27,765 bases of DNA from contig JAEZAM010000032.1 of assembly GCA_023430465.1 (NCBI GenBank), positions 1 through 27,765 of the forward strand, given 5' to 3'. Numbering within the stretch: the stretch's first letter is position 1; every line of letters starts with the position of its first letter. A model generated the notes under the pieces. It was not told where the DNA came from. It ran no database searches and was given only the letters and a program-made list of their open reading frames with translations. Made by a program: the position numbers and the translations under genes. This DNA comes from Bacteroidota bacterium (GTDB lineage: Bacteria > Bacteroidota > Bacteroidia > Chitinophagales > Chitinophagaceae). Positions 22,923 through 27,765 of this stretch are shown in pieces.

Positions 22923-24743
22923 TCAGAAGAAATTTATTCCTGCATTCCAGCCAATCCAGCCCGTTACATCCTTTCGAATGCTAAATGTATGCGTGCCCGG
23001 CGGTGGAACCTGGAATTTGTATCCATTCACCTGTAGCTCGTGTGTGCTGTAATAGCCGGCAATGGAAGGACCGCCGAAAATGGAGATGTATTTCCCAAAA
23101 CTGATATTGAAATTCAGATGTACCTTATTGAGCAGGTTCAGATGATTCCAGCTTCCCATGTAAAGGTATTGCGAGGTTAGTTCGGGATTTATGGAAAACC
23201 AATTGGCAAGGCGCCATTGCCAACCCAATCCATACCCGAAAGAGTATAGCTTATCGTCATCTTTATCCGCCACGTGCATGCCTGCCTGCAAAATGCTGTA
23301 GAGCTTGCTGTTACCGGTTTTGAAAGCAGCATTGAAATTGAGTATTTCATTTGTTGAAATGCTCAGCTTATGATAACCCTTCATAACGATATTGATCAGG
23401 CCTATACTATAACCATTAGAGGTATCGGAAATATTGATCAGGCCGATCTGTACACCATTCATTCGCTTCGCATAGTTGAGCAAACCTGCGATCTGCAGGC
23501 CAGACATATGCCTGTTGGAAATATTCGCAACACCGGCCAATTGAACACCACTCACTTTTTGTTTTACAAAATTCCCTACGCCGGCTAGTTGCAGTCCCGT
23601 CACCGTATCACTTCCGTGATTGTACACACCCGCGATCTGCAACCCGATCAGCCGGTCTTTTACATAGTTGTTTACACCGCCGATCTGCAGACCTGTCACC
23701 CGTTTGAGCACCGTGTTGCTAAGTCCGCCGATCTGCAGCCCGCGGACATTTCCCCCTACAATGTTGGCAAGACCACCAACCTGTACATACTGCACGTTTT
23801 CTTTATCCAGGTTCACTAACCCGCCGACTTCAATCACATTTACACCACCCACGTAACCGCCCAGCAGATTCAATGAAAAATTATTGACGACCTGTGCCCC
23901 TAGTTTACCCTGTGTTCCAACTCCCGGTATCACCGAAACCTGGAAAGGCCGGTCTGTAAAGAACCGGCGCAGATTGATCGACTGGATTTTTTGCTTTGGC
24001 GAAATCAGCCAGCGGGCAAGACGGGATTTCTCTACCGGCAGGGTATCGGCCATCGGCCTCGGCAGCGGCTGCTCCGTTCTCCGTATCATCAGCGAATCCG
24101 GCAACAGGTAATCCTCCGGGGTGATATACACCTGCTCGGCCTCCAACTCCAGGGGAACTATGGTAATGGTGACCTCCTGATTGTATCGCGGCTCTATCAC
24201 CACCGTTGTATCTTCATAGAACTCCTTACTCACCGTCAGCTCGGCTTGCTTTGCGCGGGTTTTAAGTTTCAGCCGGAAAAAACCTCTTTCATCTGTCAAT
24301 GCGGCAGCAAGCAATTTTTTCTCGTAGATACTTGCATATTGTACCCGGCTGCCGGTGTTTTCATCCAGTACATATCCAGTAACGATGAAATTTTTGTCCT
24401 GCGACACGGCTTTGTTGGTTACAATTGTCAGTTGGATCGGCCGCTTGCGTATGATAATGTAGTTCCCACTTTCCCTGAACTCATAAGTATCATTCAGGAG
24501 TTGTGCCAATACCTGTCTCAACGGGCGATTAAGGACGGATATCGAAACCAGGCTATCCCGGGGAATAATGCGCGTATTATAGGAGAAATAAAAATTACCC
24601 TTGTTGGAAATGATCTCCAGCACATCCGCCAATTTCTGACGGGAGACCTGTAAACTGATATTCCTGTCGAGATTGCTTTGAGAAAAACCAACTAAAGGAA
24701 GGGACACTATCAGCCCGATTATAATGCAGCGTAAATAGTTCAT
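22923..24743 (-). CDS. STN / carboxypeptidase-like protein with C-terminal surface repeats (LA_2272-like)
   Basis: 606 residues. After a signal peptide (1-21) comes an STN domain (about 28-100: SRQKLADVLEIISNKGNFYF, RPLRQVLAQLL), then a CarboxypepD_reg-like domain (about 119-187), a linker, and eight to ten 16-residue repeats (301-456) of the type VxGLQIGGVxNxVxxx, as in LA_2272-type surface proteins. The final ~145 residues form alternating strands ending in an aromatic (GINFF) and could be a small outer-membrane barrel. STN domains in TonB transducers contact the periplasmic end of FecR; here there is no plug or receptor barrel. It starts nine bases after the FecR stop, so it belongs to the sigma-FecR operon. 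Exact function unknown. Confidence 0.85.
   Translation of the reverse strand: MNYLRCIIIGLIVSLPLVGFSQSNLDRNISLQVSRQKLADVLEIISNKGNFYFSYNTRIIPRDSLVSISVLNRPLRQVLAQLLNDTYEFRESGNYIIIRKRPIQLTIVTNKAVSQDKNFIVTGYVLDENTGSRVQYASIYEKKLLAAALTDERGFFRLKLKTRAKQAELTVSKEFYEDTTVVIEPRYNQEVTITIVPLELEAEQVYITPEDYLLPDSLMIRRTEQPLPRPMADTLPVEKSRLARWLISPKQKIQSINLRRFFTDRPFQVSVIPGVGTQGKLGAQVVNNFSLNLLGGYVGGVNVIEVGGLVNLDKENVQYVQVGGLANIVGGNVRGLQIGGLSNTVLKRVTGLQIGGVNNYVKDRLIGLQIAGVYNHGSDTVTGLQLAGVGNFVKQKVSGVQLAGVANISNRHMSGLQIAGLLNYAKRMNGVQIGLINISDTSNGYSIGLINIVMKGYHKLSISTNEILNFNAAFKTGNSKLYSILQAGMHVADKDDDKLYSFGYGLGWQWRLANWFSINPELTSQYLYMGSWNHLNLLNKVHLNFNISFGKYISIFGGPSIAGYYSTHELQVNGYKFQVPPPGTHTFSIRKDVTGWIGWNAGINFF
23376..23843 (-). 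repeat. 48-bp coding repeats (16-residue GLQIGG units)
   Basis: Codes for about ten consecutive units of 15-16 residues in the STN protein, each with a core GLQIGG/GVQLAG followed by an Asn three residues on. Unit sequences have diverged at DNA level, so the array is old and probably kept by selection on structure. Confidence 0.8.
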
Positions 24744-24752
24744 TTGATGGGG

Positions 24753-25721
24753 CTACTTTAATAGAATACTGTCGCCCCTGTTCTCCACTTTAAGCCCAAG
24801 AGTGGCACCCACCACTTCAAGTACTTTCTCCAGGGGTTCATTATTGAAAGTGGTGGATATCTGCTCACTGCGAAGTGCTTCCCGGCCGATCACAATGTTC
24901 GCGTCATACGCTTCGTTGAGTACCTCAACCAGTTTCCATAACGGTGTACCATCACATTCAAACTCGCGGGTCCTGTAATAATTGTATAAGCGGTCTGTTA
25001 CCTGCTTTGGTGCGAGCGTGCTGTCAGCACCCGTATTGATCTTCTCAGCCGCGCGAAGTTCAACGGTTTTCCCATTTCGCGTCACCTGCACGATGCCTGT
25101 TTCTACGATCACTTCAGTTTCCCCGTTAATTGATTTAACATTGAAAGAAGTTCCGACAACCCGGATGTTCACGTCATTTACCTGTATCATGAATGGCTTC
25201 TTTTTGTCAGGCTGCACATTGAAGAAGGCTTCTCCTTCCAGTCTTACGTTTCGATAATTTTCTTTGAACGCTGACGGATAATACAATACCGATGAACGAT
25301 TCAGCGTAACAACAGATCCATCAGGCAATGCCCTGGCGATCGCAGAATCATTTGCTACAAAGGCAAGATTTTCAACCCTGCCATCGCCTGACAGTAAGCG
25401 CAAACCGACGAACGCGGCAGCAAAGAGGATGACTATGGCTGCCGCTACACGAAACGCAGTCCGTTTGTATAAAGGGATCACTGGTGCTTTTTCGGCCACC
25501 CGCTCGTGAAACCTCTGCCAGGCCTGCTCTTCATCCACATCCGATGTATCTGCCAGTTGCAGGCTTTGCTTCCATAACCAGACCATTCCGGCGTAAAGTT
25601 GTTGGTTGGCATCACTCGACTCCAGCCATGCCTGCACAGCATTGGCTTCAGCAGTCGTTGCTTCGCCCAGCATGTACTTCACCAGGAGGTCATCGTTGAT
25701 ATGGTAATTATTCTCAGGCAA
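24753..25721 (-). CDS. FecR-family anti-sigma factor (FecR + DUF4974)
   Basis: 322 residues with the usual Bacteroidota layout: cytoplasmic N-terminal part (1-86, DDLLVKYMLGEATTAEA) that binds the sigma factor, one membrane segment (about 88-110), a periplasmic FecR domain (about 115-210, ALPDGSVVTLNRSSVLYYP and VVGTSFNVK) and a C-terminal DUF4974 (about 255-320: LWKLVEVLNEAYDANIVI, EPLEKVLEVV). DUF4974 resembles the STN fold, and the STN protein is encoded by the next gene, so the two may interact in the periplasm. It starts three bases after the sigma gene stop and is translationally coupled to it. No missing domain. Confidence 0.93.
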   Translation of the reverse strand: MPENNYHINDDLLVKYMLGEATTAEANAVQAWLESSDANQQLYAGMVWLWKQSLQLADTSDVDEEQAWQRFHERVAEKAPVIPLYKRTAFRVAAAIVILFAAAFVGLRLLSGDGRVENLAFVANDSAIARALPDGSVVTLNRSSVLYYPSAFKENYRNVRLEGEAFFNVQPDKKKPFMIQVNDVNIRVVGTSFNVKSINGETEVIVETGIVQVTRNGKTVELRAAEKINTGADSTLAPKQVTDRLYNYYRTREFECDGTPLWKLVEVLNEAYDANIVIGREALRSEQISTTFNNEPLEKVLEVVGATLGLKVENRGDSILLK

Positions 25722-25724
25722 AAG

Positions 25725-26297
25725 TTATGGATTGAGTAAAAGTATCAGGGTTAGCGGGAGAAAGTCGGCAAGCTTTACCCGCAATAATTTAAGTGCCTTG
25801 CCCATCTGGTTTTCCACTGTCTTCACCGATATCTGGAGTTGATCAGCGATCTCGCGGTATTTCAACTCTTCGAACCGGCTTAGTTGAAAAATCGTCCGGC
25901 ATTGCTCCGGCAATTCCGCAAGCGCCGCGCGGAGACGCTGGTCAAGCTCCTTGACAAGGATAGTTTTTGTAGCGGTGTCAGATTCATGTTTCATAGCATG
26001 CAATGTATGTGACTGGTGTGCATGCCGGACCTTGAGATGTTTCAGGTAATTCAGGCTTTCATTGTGTACCGCGCGATAAAGGTAGGCGGTCACGGATCCC
26101 GAGATGTGCAGGTCCTCTGCCCGGTCCCATAAGCGGACAAAGATATTCTGGACCACTTCTTCAGCCACCACCTCGTCCTTCAGCATGGTAAAGGCATAGC
26201 TATGCAGCTTCTTAAAATTGCTTTTAAAAATATGCTCAAATGTACTTTTGTCGCGCTTTGCCAGTTGGTCTGTAAGGAGCCGGTCTGATGGTTCCAT
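25725..26297 (-). CDS. ECF RNA polymerase sigma factor, FecI-like
   Basis: 190 residues from ATG 26297. Region 2 includes HSYAFTMLKDEVVAEEVVQN and FVRLWDRAEDL. Region 4 has AALAELPEQCRTIFQLSRFE and the helix-turn-helix YREIADQLQISVKTVENQM. Length and order fit the FecI-like sigma group of Bacteroidota. The frame is open to 26342, but a -7 box (TACTTTTG at 26347-26340) overlaps that extension, and MEPSDRLLTDQLAKRD is a typical start, so 26297 is chosen. It heads the operon sigma-FecR-STN and should be held by FecR until a surface signal arrives. A hydrophobic tail (LPLTLILLLNP) at its C-terminus is slightly unusual. Confidence 0.92.
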   Translation of the reverse strand: MEPSDRLLTDQLAKRDKSTFEHIFKSNFKKLHSYAFTMLKDEVVAEEVVQNIFVRLWDRAEDLHISGSVTAYLYRAVHNESLNYLKHLKVRHAHQSHTLHAMKHESDTATKTILVKELDQRLRAALAELPEQCRTIFQLSRFEELKYREIADQLQISVKTVENQMGKALKLLRVKLADFLPLTLILLLNP

Positions 26298-26339
26298 CCG
26301 AATTCTTTGGTATCTCGCTGTTATCAATGCAAGGTCGGC

Positions 26340-26347
26340 CAAAAGTA
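26340..26347 (-). promoter_or_regulatory. -7 box of the sigma-FecR-STN operon
   Basis: TACTTTTG on the minus strand (26347-26340), a perfect TAnnTTTG, 43 bases upstream of ATG 26297. No convincing TTTG at the right distance. Its position supports the shorter sigma-factor start. Confidence 0.45.
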
Positions 26348-26445
26348 ATTTTTAATATAACAACCGACCAGCGCTCTACCCCTATTGAAAGTCAAATTAT
26401 TTATAATTTTTATGGACGGCAGCAGGAAGGCTTTGTATAAACTCG

Positions 26446-27264
26446 CTAGCGGGATGTTCCCCAACACCATTCCAGGAATTCGGGAAAAGCCTTTGCCCAT
26501 GTAGCTATATCATGCCGTCCTTCAGGCATTTCGAGGTACTTAATGTCTTTATCGCGCCGGTACCCCTTGGCCTCCAGTTCGGCCATCAGGTCAAGGGTGT
26601 CGTCGATGGAGTCGATGATACCATTATTATTCCGGTCGTTCGTCTCATCCATATTGCCACTTTGGAAAAAAAAGGCAAGTCCGGGCTTATATTCTCCGTT
26701 GCGGATCACCTGGTGGATGATCCGATGCCTGTTATCATCGTACTCCGCTTCGTGCTGGTCAATGCTTCGCCACCAAAGCGATCCGGAGAAAACCCCTGCC
26801 GCATGGAATACATCAGGGTGGTTCCAGGTAATGTCAAGCGCCATCAGCCCACCCAGTGAAAACCCGGCAAATGCCCGGGAAGCGAACGTCTCGATGTTGT
26901 ACTTCTCATGGATGAGCGGAAGCAGTTCAGCCAATATAAATTGTGTATAGTTACCAGCCGCCGCCCCACGGCCCAGGTAATCTGGAAAACCAGTTACACC
27001 ATATTCCATTTTCCTGTCTGGTCCGCAATGGATGCCAACACAGAGTACCGGCTGGATGGCGCCAGACTGGTACAGTTCTGTCACCATTTCCTTCAGTCCC
27101 ATCTCCTCGAGATTTTGACCATCATTGATCAGCAGAAGATGGAGTTTGCCGGGATCCGGCACATTGGAAGGCAGGTAGAAATCAACAGTCACCTCACGCC
27201 CGAGGTTAAGGGAATCGATCACCATATTTTCTATCACAAGTCCGGGCACGTGAAGCATTTGCAT
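26446..27264 (-). CDS. Alpha/beta-hydrolase esterase (esterase D / enterochelin esterase-like)
   Basis: 272 residues. The nucleophile elbow is GFSLGG (Ser136), the catalytic histidine probably His251 in EGRHDIATWAKAFPEFL, and the acidic residue probably lies near the DETND loop. Family features include VTVDFYLPSNV, LLLINDGQNL and VFSGSLWW. Residues about 206-222 (DETNDRNNNGIIDSIDD) look like an EF-hand-type calcium loop, a feature known in some of these esterases. No signal peptide is seen, so it is probably cytoplasmic. Met3 or Met14 are alternative starts, and a -7-like TATTTTTG ends five bases before Met1, which hints that the true start may be further in. It is divergent from a possible ATP-grasp gene. 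Substrate unknown. Confidence 0.85.
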   Translation of the reverse strand: MQMLHVPGLVIENMVIDSLNLGREVTVDFYLPSNVPDPGKLHLLLINDGQNLEEMGLKEMVTELYQSGAIQPVLCVGIHCGPDRKMEYGVTGFPDYLGRGAAAGNYTQFILAELLPLIHEKYNIETFASRAFAGFSLGGLMALDITWNHPDVFHAAGVFSGSLWWRSIDQHEAEYDDNRHRIIHQVIRNGEYKPGLAFFFQSGNMDETNDRNNNGIIDSIDDTLDLMAELEAKGYRRDKDIKYLEMPEGRHDIATWAKAFPEFLEWCWGTSR

Positions 27265-27269
27265 GGCTT

Positions 27270-27277
27270 CAAAAATA
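27270..27277 (-). promoter_or_regulatory. Possible -7 box of the esterase gene
   Basis: TATTTTTG on the minus strand (27277-27270), a perfect TAnnTTTG, but only five bases before the first ATG and without a -33 partner. If real, transcripts are nearly leaderless or start at an internal Met. Confidence 0.3.
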
Positions 27278-27330
27278 GGAATTTCAGCTTTATACGCATT
27301 ATTTTCAGCGGGATGAACGGAAATAGTTGA

Positions 27331-27362
27331 TTTGTTTATGTGAAGCCTTAAAAATAAATTTG
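27331..27362 (+). promoter_or_regulatory. Bacteroidota promoter (TTTG-N20-TAAATTTG)
   Basis: TTTG (27331-27334), 20-base spacer, TAAATTTG (27355-27362): a full match to the Bacteroidota -33/-7 consensus, with 45 bases to the ATG at 27408. The best promoter in the window. Confidence 0.7.
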
Positions 27363-27407
27363 GTTCACACGTTGTCCCGCACTACCACAATCACTTAAAA
27401 CATAATT

Positions 27408-27765
27408 ATGAAGAAAATTGGTATTCTGCATGGTAAAGAAAGATCTTTCCCCGAAGCGTTCGTAGAACGGGTCAATAGTAAAAATATCCCCGGTATATCG
27501 GCGGAGCCGGTTCGGATCGACAAGGCCATGCAGGGTGTGCCCAGTGGCTATGCAGTTATCATCGACCGGATATCCCAGGACGTTCCTTTTTACCGTACCT
27601 GGCTGAAAAATGCCGCCGTTACCGGTACCGCCGTCATCAACAATCCCTTCTGGTGGAGCGCGGACGACAAATACTTCAATAATTGCCTCATGACGAAAGT
27701 GGATGTGCCTGTTCCTAAAACAGCGATCATCCCTTCCCGCGAGTTGCCCAATGATACCTCTGACG
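27408..27765 (+). CDS. Possible ATP-grasp-family protein (3' partial)
   Basis: The frame runs from ATG 27408 to the window end (119 codons so far). The start MKKIGILHGKERSFPEAFVE, followed by YAVIIDRISQDVPFYRTWL, AVINNPFWWSADDKYFNNCL and VDVPVPKTAIIPSRELP, resembles the N-terminal (pre-ATP-grasp) region of RimK-like ligases, where a strand, an N-P dipeptide and a DK (substrate-entry) motif precede the ATP-grasp fold. The fold itself lies beyond the window, so this is inference. An A-rich leader (AAAACATAATT) precedes the start, and a consensus promoter lies upstream. Divergent from the esterase. Confidence 0.7.
   Translation, partial: MKKIGILHGKERSFPEAFVERVNSKNIPGISAEPVRIDKAMQGVPSGYAVIIDRISQDVPFYRTWLKNAAVTGTAVINNPFWWSADDKYFNNCLMTKVDVPVPKTAIIPSRELPNDTSD

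Overview
The window looks like chromosomal DNA of a Bacteroidota member, most likely a Chitinophagaceae-type soil bacterium. The evidence is an ECF sigma / FecR(DUF4974) pair, an STN protein, a TonB receptor with a carboxypeptidase-like N-terminal domain, a head-GIN (DUF2807) lipoprotein, large hybrid kinases, and several promoters of the Bacteroidota type (TTTG about 20 nt upstream of TAnnTTTG). The genus is inferred, not proven.

Layout. 1-2.15 kb: the 3' part of a ferredoxin-NADP-reductase-like flavoprotein and an MFS transporter. 2.15-2.45 kb: no recognisable gene. 2.5-13.4 kb: a signalling block of seven ORFs (six intended genes), with four histidine-kinase cores, seven receiver (REC) domains, no visible membrane segment and no DNA-binding output domain. 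Its centre is a giant kinase gene (5997-12131) carrying about eleven tandem 92-residue HAMP units, a GAF domain, a kinase core and three RECs. It resembles fungal group III (Nik1/Os-1) kinases but has about twice as many repeats. An in-frame TAA at 8280 replaces the lysine codon of a conserved motif and splits it into two ORFs. 13.4-14.6 kb: galactokinase, convergent with the block and sharing a CTAG stop with it.

14.7-19.7 kb: a visibly AT-richer accessory stretch bounded by two unrelated low-complexity arrays (a hexamer array at 14685-14732 and a heptamer array at 19581-19665). It holds wrecked genes (the C-terminus of an RND adaptor, a multiply frameshifted metallophosphoesterase, a frameshifted AraC-type regulator). 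It also holds an intact set that may handle quinones: an HxlR regulator divergent from a QorB-like NAD(P)-binding reductase, an AraC regulator, and a YgiN-like monooxygenase.

19.7-26.3 kb (minus strand): a cell-surface signalling locus, ECF sigma, FecR anti-sigma, an STN protein fused to a 16-residue-repeat surface domain, then from its own promoter a TonB receptor without STN and a GIN lipoprotein. The signalling STN domain is thus on a different protein from the receptor, which is the most unusual architecture here. 26.4-27.8 kb: an esterase divergent from the start of a possible ATP-grasp protein that runs off the window and has a textbook Bacteroidota promoter.

All calls come from reading the sequence and its translations; no database search was run.
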